Shown here: one piece after another, positions 50,941 through 59,373 of the stretch
Layout of the letters: each line of letters begins with the position of its first letter
How positions within the stretch are numbered: position 1 is the stretch's first letter
Source of the DNA: Streptomyces sp. NBC_01241
GTDB lineage: Bacteria; Actinomycetota; Actinomycetes; Streptomycetales; Streptomycetaceae
Direction: 5' to 3'
NCBI RefSeq assembly: GCF_041435435.1
Contig: NZ_CP108494.1
Span: 1,116,001-1,180,000 of the forward strand
Length of the DNA stretch: 64,000 nt
The notes under the pieces: model-generated
The model's database searches: none
Told to the model about the DNA's origin: nothing
The model's input: the letters and a program-made list of their open reading frames with translations, nothing else
Program-made: the position numbers and the translations under genes

Positions 50941-52377
50941 ATGGCATTTCGCACGTCCAACGACACCACTACGTCCCGCCCGGCAGACCCACAGGCAGAA
51001 AGCTGTCCCCAGCCCGGCGCCCCCGCCCTGGGCGCCGGCCTCAAACGGCGCCACGTCACCATGCTGGCCATCAGCGGCGCCATCGGAGCCGGCCTCTTCC
51101 TCGGTGCCGGGGCAGGCATCCACACCGCCGGACCCGGCATCCTCATTTCCTACACGCTGGCCGGCCTGCTCATGGTCCTCGTCATGCGCATGCTCGCGGA
51201 GATGGCCGTCGCCCAGCCCAACAGCGGCTCCTTCTCGGTCTACGCCGAAAAGGCCTTCGGCCGCTGGGCCGGCTTCACCGTCGGCTGGCTGTACTGGTGG
51301 CTCCTGGCCGTCGTCGTAGCGGCCGAGGCCACTGGAGCGGCCGCCATCGCCCACAGCTGGCTGCCGACCATCCCCCAGTGGGCCTTCGTCCTCGCCTTCA
51401 TGGCAGCCCTCACCGTCGTCAACCTCTTCAGCGTCGGCCACTTCGGCGAGTTCGAGTTCTGGTTCGGCGCCATCAAGGTCACCGCTGTCGTCGCCTTCCT
51501 CGTCCTCGGCTCCCTCGCCGTCTTCGGCCTGCTGCCCGGAACCCAGGCGGTGGGGATGACCAACCTGACCGATCACGGCGGCTTTCTCCCGCACGGCGTG
51601 AACGGCGTACTGACCGGGCTGCTCGCGGTCGTCTTCTCCTTCGGCGGCATGGAACTCGTCACCATCGCCGCCGCCGAGTCCCCCGACCCCTCCCAGGCAG
51701 TCGCCAAGACCACCCGCACCGTCATCGTCCGCCTGTTGATCTTCTACATCGGCTCCGTCGCCCTCATGGTGCTGCTGCTGCCCTGGAGTTCCGCCTCCGC
51801 CGCCACCAGCCCGTTCGTCAGCGTCCTGCAGCAGATCGGCATCCCGGCCTCCGCGGCGCTGATGAACGTCATCGTCCTCACATCCCTGCTCTCGGCCCTG
51901 AACTCCAACCTCTACGGCGCCTCCCGCATGGCCTTCTCCCTGGCCCAGCGCCGCGAGGCACCCCAGGTCCTGCTCCACGTCTCCAGCTCCGGCGTCCCCC
52001 GCCGCGCCGTCCTCGCCTCCGTCTCCTTCGGATTCATCGCCGTCATCCTCAACTTCCTCGCGCCCGACCGCGTCCTGCCCTTCCTCCTCAACACCATCGG
52101 CGCCGTCATCCTCGTGGTCTGGATCGCCATCGCCCTCTCCCAGCTCCGCCTCCGCCAAATGGCCAGGCGCACCCCCGACCAGATCCTGACCGTGCGCATG
52201 TGGGGCCACCCCTGGCTGAGCTGGACGGCCCTGGCCGGCATGGTCGGTGTCCTCGCCCTGATGTGCACCGACACCGATGCGCGCACCCAACTGCTCTCCA
52301 CCGGCGTCCTCACCGCGCTCATCCTGCTCGCCGCGGCCATCCGCGCCGCATGGGCGAAGAACCAGGCGCAGCCGTAG
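50941..52377 (+). CDS. APC family amino acid/amine permease (GabP-like)
   Basis: A transporter of 478 aa with about 12 hydrophobic segments. LKRRHVTMLAISGAIGAGLF then LGAGAGIHTAGPG is the consensus first helix of the amino-acid permease group (GabP, AnsP). FGRWAGFTVGWLYWWLLAVV and FSFGGMELVTIAAAESPDPS follow, with the conserved Glu in helix 6. It is expected to import an amino acid or amine by proton symport. Downstream of the ligase in the same orientation, it probably brings in the substrate of the operon. GAGGGACC precedes ATG 50941. Confidence 0.9.
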   Translation: MAFRTSNDTTTSRPADPQAESCPQPGAPALGAGLKRRHVTMLAISGAIGAGLFLGAGAGIHTAGPGILISYTLAGLLMVLVMRMLAEMAVAQPNSGSFSVYAEKAFGRWAGFTVGWLYWWLLAVVVAAEATGAAAIAHSWLPTIPQWAFVLAFMAALTVVNLFSVGHFGEFEFWFGAIKVTAVVAFLVLGSLAVFGLLPGTQAVGMTNLTDHGGFLPHGVNGVLTGLLAVVFSFGGMELVTIAAAESPDPSQAVAKTTRTVIVRLLIFYIGSVALMVLLLPWSSASAATSPFVSVLQQIGIPASAALMNVIVLTSLLSALNSNLYGASRMAFSLAQRREAPQVLLHVSSSGVPRRAVLASVSFGFIAVILNFLAPDRVLPFLLNTIGAVILVVWIAIALSQLRLRQMARRTPDQILTVRMWGHPWLSWTALAGMVGVLALMCTDTDARTQLLSTGVLTALILLAAAIRAAWAKNQAQP

Positions 52378-52513
52378 CACCACGTTCCCCGAAGTGGCGT
52401 CCCACGACGCCCTGCCGGCCCGCGCACCCACCCTCCGCGCACCGGCAGGGCGCCTCGGGACGCGCCAGGGCTGCGCGACACCCCCTCGGATCCCGGAGAA
52501 TGGAGATCACCTC

Positions 52514-53224
52514 ATGCGCGCACTCGTCATCCAACACGAACACGTGTCGGCGCCCGGGCTGGTAGGAGACCGGCTCGTCCAGCGTGGCTACGAGCTCACG
52601 CTCCTCACCGTCGTCCCGGAGGAGCGGCACCACACGCCGGACGTACAGTTCGACTTCCCCGAAGCCGACGGCTGGGACCTCGTCGTGTCGCTCGGCGCCC
52701 CGTGGTCGGTCTACGACGAGACGACGGTCGGCAGCTGGATCGGCGGCGAACTCGCCCTGTTGCGCATGGCCCATCACCTCGGCATCCCGGTACTGGGCAT
52801 CTGCTTCGGCGCCCAGGCCCTGACGACGGCCCTGGGGGGTACCGTCGAGGCCGCGCCACGTCCGGAGATCGGCTGGACCGGCATCGACACGGACGACCCC
52901 GCCCTCATACCGCCCGGCCCCTGGATGCAGTGGCACCACGACCGCTGCGTGCCGCCGCCCGGCGCCCGGGAAACGGCCCGCAACACCGTGTGCACGCAGG
53001 CGCTCCGGATGGGAAACTCACTCGGGGTCCAGTTCCACCCCGAAGCGACCCCGGCCGTCGTACGGCGCTGGGTGGACTTCGGCGGCGCTGAACAGTGCGC
53101 GCGGCTCGGCATCGATCCGGAAGAACTGGTCGAGCGCAGCCGCGCCATGGAACCGGTGGCGCGGGAGAACGCATACCGCCTGGTCGACGCGTTCCTCGAC
53201 CGGGTGGTCTCCCCCGCCCGCTGA
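52514..53224 (+). CDS. Class I glutamine amidotransferase
   Basis: A GATase of 236 aa. RALVIQHEHVSAPGLVGDRL at the N-terminus, GWDLVVSLGAPWSVYDE, the Cys nucleophile in VLGICFGAQALTTALGG, and the His-Glu pair in LGVQFHPEATP give a complete triad. Stand-alone proteins of this sort resemble the GMP-synthase glutaminase domain; many hydrolyse gamma-glutamyl compounds. It follows the permease by 136 bp in the same direction, so it may act on the gamma-glutamyl intermediate. It is less PuuD-like than the protein at 40193. ATG 52514 has TGGAGATC upstream. Confidence 0.85.
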   Translation: MRALVIQHEHVSAPGLVGDRLVQRGYELTLLTVVPEERHHTPDVQFDFPEADGWDLVVSLGAPWSVYDETTVGSWIGGELALLRMAHHLGIPVLGICFGAQALTTALGGTVEAAPRPEIGWTGIDTDDPALIPPGPWMQWHHDRCVPPPGARETARNTVCTQALRMGNSLGVQFHPEATPAVVRRWVDFGGAEQCARLGIDPEELVERSRAMEPVARENAYRLVDAFLDRVVSPAR

Positions 53225-53467
53225 GACACGGGGCGGCACACGCCGAAGCGGCCAGGCCAGAAGCATGGCGGGGGTGGTCGGTCCGGGTCGGTGGTGCCGG
53301 AGGCGACGGCGGGCCGGAGGCCACGGCGGGCCGGTTGCGCGCCCACCGCTTGAGGTCGCCGACGCGGTATCCGGGCGTCACGTCCTCGACGGCCTCGGCC
53401 GAGACGGTCACGTCCGTCATCAGGAGCGCATCATCAAAGGAGGGGAGACCATCGACGAGGAGTGGCG

Positions 53468-54565
53468 ATGAGGTTGTCGTTCCTTGAACCCCTCTACGCG
53501 GAGCCGGGCCCGTTCGCCTCCGTATACCTGGACACCTCCCGAGACGTCGAGCATCCCGAGCGGACGATCGCGCTGCGCTGGCAGCGGCTGCGCGAGAGCC
53601 TGTCCCGTCAGGGCTCGGACCGGGCGCTGCTGAACGCACTGGAGGAGGCGGTCGGTGCCGACACAGGGGTGCCAGGGGTGCACGGTCAGGCCATCTTCGC
53701 CGCCCACGGCACACTCGTCCTGGACGGGGAGCTGCCCAGGCCGCCCGAACGCGACTCCGCGCGCTACAGCACCCTGCCGGACGCGATGCCCCTGGTCACC
53801 CAGCACGTTCCGGAGATCCCCTACATGGCCGTAGTCGTCCACTACCGCGGCCTTCCGACCGCCGAGACCCACGGCTGGGTAACTCTGGAGGCGGAGACCG
53901 GCACCTGGCCCGCGTCCACCGTCACCCCGGGTGAGCGGCTGCACCGCAGGGTCGCGGTGGCGACCTGGCACCACACCTCCCTCCGGCTCGGCCACCGGCT
54001 GGACGAACGGGCGCGGCGCGCCCATGCCGACGCCGTCGTCGTGGGCGGGGACGAGTGGGCGTGCAACGTACTGATCCGCCGCCTGCCGCACACCCTGCGG
54101 GACAAGGTCGTACGCGTGGGCGGCCGGACCCCCACCGACACCGGACGCGCCCTGTTGGAGCCGCAACTCGACGGCGTCTTCCACGGCCGCATGGCCGCGC
54201 ACGACCGGGAACTCGTGGACATCTTCATCGGCCGGCGTGCCCTGGACGGACCCATGGCAGAGGGGCTGGCCGCGACCGTCGCCGCACTCCAGCGCGGCCA
54301 GGTCGCGGCACTGCTGCTGAACCGGCTGCCAGGGTCTTCGCTGCGGCTCTGGGCGGGCTCCCAGCCCACTCACCTCGCCCTGACCGAGGCGGAGCTGATG
54401 TCCTTCGGCGTTCAGGCCCCGCGCGAGGAACGCGCCGACGAGGCACTCGTCCGGGCCCTCGTCGGCACCGGTGCCGAGCTGGTCGTCGTACCGGAGAACG
54501 AGCTGAGGCTGTACGAGGGCGTGGGCGCCCTGCTGCGGTACACCGACCCGGGTACCCCGTCCTGA
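53468..54565 (+). CDS. baeRF2 domain protein (bacterial eRF1-like)
   Basis: A protein of 365 aa. SFLEPLYAEPGPFASVYLDT starts the family, ADAVVVGGDEWACNVLIRRL and LPHTLRDKVVRVGGRTPTD lie in the central eRF1-like fold, and the last ~130 residues (HDRELVDIFIGRRALDGPMA through AELVVVPENELRLYEGVGAL) form an L7Ae-like domain. This is the layout of the baeRF2 / Rv2629-type family, related to archaeo-eukaryotic release factors. The exact role, perhaps in hibernation or ribosome rescue under stress, is not established. GAGGAG lies 5 bp before ATG 53468; GTG 53462 is an alternative. Confidence 0.78.
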   Translation: MRLSFLEPLYAEPGPFASVYLDTSRDVEHPERTIALRWQRLRESLSRQGSDRALLNALEEAVGADTGVPGVHGQAIFAAHGTLVLDGELPRPPERDSARYSTLPDAMPLVTQHVPEIPYMAVVVHYRGLPTAETHGWVTLEAETGTWPASTVTPGERLHRRVAVATWHHTSLRLGHRLDERARRAHADAVVVGGDEWACNVLIRRLPHTLRDKVVRVGGRTPTDTGRALLEPQLDGVFHGRMAAHDRELVDIFIGRRALDGPMAEGLAATVAALQRGQVAALLLNRLPGSSLRLWAGSQPTHLALTEAELMSFGVQAPREERADEALVRALVGTGAELVVVPENELRLYEGVGALLRYTDPGTPS

Positions 54566-54698
54566 CGCCGGCGCACTGCGCCTCCCGGTTCACGGGTCGT
54601 CGCCCCTTGCGCCCGACCGCCCCGGATCGCGCCGCGCGCGGAACGTGCCGACACTGGGCTGGAGCGGCAGCGCGGCGGATGAGCGGCGATGGGACACA

Positions 54699-55163
54699 TG
54701 GACAGGAGCAGGAGCGGCACGGAGGAGACGGACGTCTCGATCACCCCGCCCAAGACCCGGGCGGTAGCGTTGGCCGGCGGTGGCCCACGCGCTGGGGTAC
54801 TCCCTGGAACAGACGGCGGTCCGCGGTACGGCGCCGACGCTGATCGACCTCAACCAGGCCAAGGGCGTCGACTGCACGGGCTGCGCCCGGCCGGAAACGA
54901 ACCCTGCTCTGCGGTGCCGGCACCGGCACCGGCACCGCAGCGAGTACTGCGAGAACGGCGCCGAGCACATGAGCGACGAGGCGACGTCACGACGGATCAC
55001 GGCCGGGCTCTTCCGAGAGCCCCCGGTCTCCGAGCCGGCCGAACGATCGGCCCGGTGGCTCAACCAGCAGGGCCGGCTCACCGAGCCGATGGTCGAGCGG
55101 CCCGGCTCGGACCACTACGAACCCATCGGCTGTGATGCGGCCCCGCGGTCCGATGCCCCATGA
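54699..55163 (+). pseudogene. FdhF/YdeP family molybdopterin oxidoreductase, N-terminal remnant
   Basis: Two frames together give DVSITPPKTRAVAL and then AHALGYSLEQTAVRGTAPTL, IDLNQAKGVDCTGCARPETN, RSEYCENGAEHMSDEATSRR, WLNQQGRLTEPM and DHYEPI. That is the first ~130 residues of FdhF/YdeP-type oxidoreductases, including their Cys pair. One frameshift is needed near 54775, and the protein is cut at the point where HYEPIxWDEA should continue, running into the isoaspartyl methyltransferase gene. More than 600 residues, with the molybdopterin domains, are absent. Confidence 0.7.
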
Positions 55164-55797
55164 AGGGACCCCCGAGGACTTGGTCCGCGCGGCCCACGCC
55201 GTGGGCGTGACCGACGACCGTCTCCTGGAGGCCGTACGGAGCATCCCCCGGGCGGAATTCGTCCCCGCGGCCGAGGTGGTATCCGCGTACCGGGACACGC
55301 CCGTGCCGCTCCCCCACGGGCAGGTGACCACCCAGCCCTCGCTGATCGCCATGATGGTCTCCGCTCTCGGCCTCACCGGAGACGAACAGGTCCTGGAGGT
55401 CGGGACCGGATACGGCTGGCAGACCGCGCTGCTGGCCCGCTTGGCCGCGTACGTCGTCAGCGTCGAGCGCTGGCCCGACCTGGTCGACGAGGCCCGCTCG
55501 CGGCTGGCCGGGCAGGGCATCGGCAATGCCGAAGTCGTACTCGGCGACGGGACCCTCGGGATGCCGGCCCGTGCCCCGTACGACGCCGTCATCGTCTGCG
55601 CGGCCTTCCCGCGAGTGCCTGAGCCGCTCGTGGATCAGCTCCGCACCGGTGGCCGGCTCGTCCAGCCGATCGGGCATGGTGGGCAGGAGCACGTCCAGCT
55701 GTACGAGCGGCGGGCCCGCGGCCTGGTGCACCGCAGGATGGTCACCGCGGCCCGGTTCGTCCGGCTGTACGGCGCCCAGGGCTACGACCAGCGCTGA
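55132..55797 (+). CDS. pcm: Protein-L-isoaspartate O-methyltransferase
   Basis: A SAM-dependent methyltransferase of 221 aa that starts repair of isoaspartyl residues in damaged proteins. EAVRSIPRAEFVPAAEVVSA (the family's D-x-x-R-FVP region), PHGQVTTQPSLIAMMVSAL, motif I EQVLEVGTGYGWQTALLARL, VVSVERWPDLVDEARSRL, and YDAVIVCAAFPRVPEPLVDQ then GGRLVQPIG form the set. The start is unclear: GTG 55132 overlaps the FdhF-like remnant, while ATG 55153 would give a shorter N-terminus. It converges on the YbhB-type gene with only a few bases between. Confidence 0.85.
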   Translation: MMRPRGPMPHEGTPEDLVRAAHAVGVTDDRLLEAVRSIPRAEFVPAAEVVSAYRDTPVPLPHGQVTTQPSLIAMMVSALGLTGDEQVLEVGTGYGWQTALLARLAAYVVSVERWPDLVDEARSRLAGQGIGNAEVVLGDGTLGMPARAPYDAVIVCAAFPRVPEPLVDQLRTGGRLVQPIGHGGQEHVQLYERRARGLVHRRMVTAARFVRLYGAQGYDQR

Positions 55798-55801
55798 CGC
55801 G

Positions 55802-56266
55802 TCAGCGCTGATAGGTCCCGACCAGAGTGCCGGAGGCCAGCTCCCTGCCCTTCAGGGCACGGTGCACGTCCTCGGCGCCCGGGTGGTCGTGCAGCGGCAG
55901 CGGCTCGGACAGGGCGTACAGGCGGAAGAAGTAGCGGTGCGGCCCGTGCCCCGGTGGAGGCATCGGCCCTCCCCAGCCCACGCGGCCGAAGCCATTGGGC
56001 CACGGCAGGCCCCCCTGGGGCTTCTGACCCTCCGCCGCCCCGGTGGCCCTCGGATCGATGCCGGTCACCAGCCAGTGCAGGAAGGTCGTCCCCGGCGCGT
56101 CCGGGTCCTCGCACAGGAGCACCAGCTCCGTGGCCTCGTGGGGCACTCCCGACCAGGTCAGGGGCGGTGAGATGTTCTCACCCTCGCCACTGTACCGACG
56201 GGGGATCACCGTTTTGTCGTCGAACGCGGTGCTGCTGAGTTCAATTCCGCTCATGCGCGCCGCCAT
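55802..56266 (-). CDS. YbhB/YbcL family Raf-kinase-inhibitor-like protein
   Basis: A PEBP-fold protein of 154 aa. SGIELSSTAFDDKTVIPRRY, SPPLTWSGVPHEATELVLLC and EDPDAPGTTFLHWLVTGIDP (the D-P-D-A-P and H-W ligand pocket), then HRYFFRLYALSEPLPL are the family signatures. Bacterial members bind small ligands or lipids of unknown identity. Either ATG 56266 or ATG 56254 may be used; neither has a strong ribosome binding site. It is divergent from the NTPase gene. Confidence 0.88.
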   Translation of the reverse strand: MAARMSGIELSSTAFDDKTVIPRRYSGEGENISPPLTWSGVPHEATELVLLCEDPDAPGTTFLHWLVTGIDPRATGAAEGQKPQGGLPWPNGFGRVGWGGPMPPPGHGPHRYFFRLYALSEPLPLHDHPGAEDVHRALKGRELASGTLVGTYQR

Positions 56267-56365
56267 ACCCGCAACGGCGGCACCGGCACCGGTCCGCACC
56301 ACCAAATCACCCGTTCGGCCGAGCCCACCCGGGCCACTTCCGAAAGGGGGAGTGAAGATGGCAGT

Positions 56366-56926
56366 GTGCCGACAAGGATCCTGCTCGAGGGCCGCCCTGG
56401 CGCGGGCAAGACGACCGCCCTCCGTCGGCTGGCCGCGCTGCTGCCCACTCACGCGGCCACCGGCTTCACCACGGAGGAGATCCGCGAATCCGGCGCCCGC
56501 GTCGGATTCGCCCTGGAGACCCTGGCAGGCCGGCGGGAGGTGCTCGCCCATGTCGACCTGCCCGGTCCGCCACTGGTAGGGAAATACGGCGTCGACCTGG
56601 GCGTCATGGAAGGACTGGCGCTGCCGTCGCTTCGGTCGGCGGCAACCGAGGAGGCAACAGAGCGGCTGGTGCTCATCGACGAGCTGGGGCGGATGGAACT
56701 GGCGTGCACGGCGTTCCGGCACGCGGTCGACGCGCTGTTCGTCGCAGAGGTCGACGTCGTCGCCACGGTCCACACGCACCGCGATCCGTTCACCGACGCC
56801 CTCAAGCGGCGCGCCGACATCGAGGTCGTCCAGCTCACTCCGGCAAACCGGGATGTCCTGCCGGGGGAGCTCGCGGCCCGGCTGCAGCAGCCCCGGACGC
56901 ACGGGAGGCCTCCCTCTCACGGATGA
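56366..56926 (+). CDS. THEP1-like nucleoside-triphosphatase
   Basis: A P-loop NTPase of 186 aa. TRILLEGRPGAGKTTALRRL (Walker A, residues ~9-16), ATGFTTEEIRESGARVGFAL, GVDLGVMEGLALPSLRSA and RLVLIDELGRMELACTAF (Walker B with Asp-Glu) match the NTPase-1/THEP1 family, monomeric enzymes that hydrolyse ATP or GTP with a loosely defined cellular role. The GTG start at 56366 lies close to the divergent YbhB gene. The C-terminal ~15 residues are basic and probably disordered. Confidence 0.82.
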   Translation: MPTRILLEGRPGAGKTTALRRLAALLPTHAATGFTTEEIRESGARVGFALETLAGRREVLAHVDLPGPPLVGKYGVDLGVMEGLALPSLRSAATEEATERLVLIDELGRMELACTAFRHAVDALFVAEVDVVATVHTHRDPFTDALKRRADIEVVQLTPANRDVLPGELAARLQQPRTHGRPPSHG

Positions 56927-57204
56927 GAGACCGGCCTCCGACCCCCTCCTCGGTCGTGCGGATCACGGTGGCCCGGTACCCGGCGACGCGCTCGACGAGA
57001 CGAAGAGGGCTTCGGGATCGTTTCCGGCGTGACTCCTCCGCTGGTCGCGGGGGGCGGGGACGCTGTCGGGTGTCTCGGTCGCGGGTACGTCGGCCAGTGC
57101 GACTGTGATCCGCGCGAGGAGGGGCTCCCGGCGGCTCAATTCGCCGCTCCTTCACGGGTGCGTCGCCACCTGGCCCGGAAGGACTCGCGGGGTTGTACGG
57201 GGGT

Positions 57205-57477
57205 GTCACGGCCCTTCGACGTCTCCGAGCGGCGTCTCGGCTTCGACACCTTCGACCTGCTCGAACAGATCCTCGTCTCGCGCCAACTCACCCGCGACGG
57301 CGACGATGGCCACTACCACCGCACGAACTCCCGGCACCGGTACGCCTGGCCGGCGGAGCTCGACCTCATGGCACGGGTCGCAGGGCTCGAGCTGGAACGG
57401 CGCGTCGCGGACTGGGACGGTGCGCCGTTCACCCAGACTCCGCGAAGCACATCTCCGTGTGGCGCAAGCCGACTTGA
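57205..57477 (+). pseudogene. Partial duplicate of the 27-kb methyltransferase gene
   Basis: The DNA closely follows the 3' part of the methyltransferase gene at about 27393-27656, including a stretch of roughly 50 nearly identical bases coding for RHRYAWPAELDLMAR. A 3-bp insertion (DGDDGH instead of DGDGH) and, near the end, loss of one base in ACCCAGGACTCC shift the frame. As a result the conserved tail SAKHISVWRKPT is read in a different frame. The AdoMet-binding half is absent and no start is present, so this is a non-functional segmental copy. Confidence 0.8.
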
Positions 57478-57513
57478 GTCACGCACACAGCGTACGAGGG
57501 CACCGTTGCCGAA

Positions 57514-58998
57514 CTATGCGCCACGACGGACCCGGGCGGCCATGCGGGCCTCGGCGATCTGGCGGGCCTCAGCAGACCGGCGAGACTCGCCACCGCCACC
57601 GGCCCGCCCCGGGCGGGTGCCCAGACCGCGGAAGGGGGCGCCGCCGCGCTTCGGGCGCTCCGCGACCGGCCCGCTGCCGCCGACGGGGACACCGGAGGGA
57701 GCCTGGGCGCCAGTGATGCGGCTCAGCTCGGCCTCGCCGGAGCGGACCTGCGTGATCTGCGGCCTGATGCCCGCGTCGGACATGAGACGGGCCATGTCCC
57801 GGCGCTGGCCGGGGAGGACCAGCGTGACGACACTGCCGGACGCGCCGGCGCGGGCTGTACGGCCGCCGCGGTGCAGGTAGTCCTTGTGGTCGCCGGGCGG
57901 GTCGACGTTGACGACGAGATCGAGGTCGTCGATGTGGATGCCCCGAGCCGCAACGTTGGTGGCCACGAGGGCCGTGACGTCGCCGGTCTTGAACTGTGCC
58001 AGGGTGCGGGTGCGCTGGGGCTGCGACTTGCCGCCGTGCAGCGCCGCGGCCTTCACGCCGCTGCTCAGCAGGTGCTTGGTGAACTGGTCGACAGCATGCT
58101 TGGTGTCGAGGAACATGATCACGCGCCCGTCGCGGGCCGCGATCTCGGTGGCGGTGTCGTACTTGTCGGCGCCGTGCACCTGCAGCACGTGATGCTCCAT
58201 CGTGGTGACCGCACCCGCCGACGGGTCGACCGAATGGACCACCGGGTCATGGAGGTAACGACGGACAAGAAGGTCGATGTTGCGGTCCAGCGTGGCCGAG
58301 AACAGCATGCGCTGGCCGTCGGGACGTACCTGGTCCAGCAATTCGGTGACCTGCGGCATGAAGCCCATGTCCGCCATCTGGTCGGCCTCGTCCAGGACGG
58401 TGATGTTCACCCGGTCCAAGCGGCAGCTCTTGCGCTCGATGAGATCCGCGAGGCGGCCAGGAGTCGCAACGACCACCTCGGCCCCGGCACGCAGTGCGCC
58501 GGCCTGCCTGCCGATCGACATGCCGCCGACCACGGTGGCCAGCCGCAGCTTCAGCAACCGGGCGTACGGGGCGAGCACATCGGTGACCTGCTGGGCCAGC
58601 TCGCGCGTGGGGACGAGGATCAGGGCCAGTGGCTTCCGCGACTCCGCACGCTGCCCGGCCGTCCGCACGAGGAGCGCCAGACCGAAGGCGAGCGTCTTGC
58701 CCGATCCGGTGCGCCCGCGGCCCAGGACGTCACGCCCTGCGAGGGAGTTCGGCAACGTGGCGGCCTGGATCGGGAACGGCTCGTTCAGGCCGAGGCTGGT
58801 GAGCATCTTCAGCAACTCGACTGGCATATCCAGTTCACCGAAGGTCGCGGCCGCAGGGAGGGCCGGGGTGACGGTGACCGGCAGCGCGAACTCCCCCTGT
58901 GGTGCGGAGGAGCGGCGCCCGGTATCGCCTGGACTGGCGCCAGGGCGCCTCTGGCCCTGTGGGCGGAAACGGTCGTTCGTGCGAGCTGAACGGCTCAT
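57514..58998 (-). CDS. DEAD-box RNA helicase
   Basis: 494 aa. A basic N-terminus (RSARTNDRFRPQGQRRPG) is followed by the Q-motif region (FGELDMPVELLKMLTSLGLN, EPFPIQAATLPNSLAG). Then come Walker A (LGRGRTGSGKTLAFGLALLV), PTRELAQQV, TPGRLADLI, DEAD in VLDEADQMADMGFMP, SAT in MLFSATLD, and the second RecA domain with FLDTKHAVDQF, ATNVAARGIHIDDL and HRGGRTARAG. The C-terminal ~80 residues are Arg/Gly-rich, suited to RNA binding. It lies 171 bp downstream of the cold-shock protein gene in the same orientation, suggesting a role in cold-stress RNA unwinding. GAGGAAGG precedes ATG 58998. Confidence 0.93.
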   Translation of the reverse strand: MSRSARTNDRFRPQGQRRPGASPGDTGRRSSAPQGEFALPVTVTPALPAAATFGELDMPVELLKMLTSLGLNEPFPIQAATLPNSLAGRDVLGRGRTGSGKTLAFGLALLVRTAGQRAESRKPLALILVPTRELAQQVTDVLAPYARLLKLRLATVVGGMSIGRQAGALRAGAEVVVATPGRLADLIERKSCRLDRVNITVLDEADQMADMGFMPQVTELLDQVRPDGQRMLFSATLDRNIDLLVRRYLHDPVVHSVDPSAGAVTTMEHHVLQVHGADKYDTATEIAARDGRVIMFLDTKHAVDQFTKHLLSSGVKAAALHGGKSQPQRTRTLAQFKTGDVTALVATNVAARGIHIDDLDLVVNVDPPGDHKDYLHRGGRTARAGASGSVVTLVLPGQRRDMARLMSDAGIRPQITQVRSGEAELSRITGAQAPSGVPVGGSGPVAERPKRGGAPFRGLGTRPGRAGGGGESRRSAEARQIAEARMAARVRRGA

Positions 58999-59117
58999 GG
59001 AGAACCTTCCTCGACAGGGCGCGCATCGAGGAATTTCCGACAGGATGAGCCGGATGAATTGCAAGAACGAGCCGAATGTAAGACTAAAAGAATTCCATCG
59101 GAATACAGGAAGCAGAA

Positions 59118-59151
59118 AGCCGGGGCCCCGACGCAAGGCGGAGCCCCGGCT
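59118..59151 (-). terminator. Hairpin between cold-shock protein and helicase genes
   Basis: A stem AGCCGGGGC (59118-59126) pairs with GCCCCGGCT (59143-59151), 9 bp with a 16-nt loop. On the minus strand it is followed by TTTCTGCTTCC. It could end the abundant cold-shock transcript or allow partial read-through into the helicase gene. Confidence 0.65.
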
Positions 59152-59169
59152 ATCTCATACGCTATGGCG

Positions 59170-59373
59170 TCAGGCGGGAGTGATGTTCTCCGCCTGCGGA
59201 CCCTTCTGACCCTGCACGACGTCGAAATTCACCTTCTGGCCTTCCTGAAGCTCACGGAAGCCCTGCGTGGCGATGTTCGAGTAGTGGGCGAAGACATCCG
59301 GACCGCCACCGTCCTGCTCTATGAAGCCGAAGCCCTTTTCCGCGTTGAACCACTTGACGGTGCCAGTAGCCAT
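59170..59373 (-). CDS. Cold-shock protein (CspA family)
   Basis: A single CSD beta-barrel of 67 aa that binds single-stranded nucleic acid. RNP1 lies in [15 protein letters not shown] (K-G-F-G-F) and RNP2 in DVFAHYSNI (D-V-F-A-H), with TGTVKWFN at the start and [10 protein letters not shown] at the end. AAGGAG lies 7 bp before ATG 59373. It would act as an RNA chaperone. The hairpin downstream and the helicase gene beyond it suggest a cold-adaptation pair. Confidence 0.97.
   Translation of the reverse strand: MATGTVKWFNAEKGFGFIEQDGGGPDVFAHYSNIATQGFRELQEGQKVNFDVVQGQKGPQAENITPA

Noticed and set aside
56835..57209. Minus-strand 124-codon frame between the NTPase and methyltransferase fragment
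   Set aside because: It overlaps the NTPase C-terminus, is Arg-rich and shows no recognisable family, although a stretch near LVERVAGYRATVIRTTEEG looks faintly protein-like.
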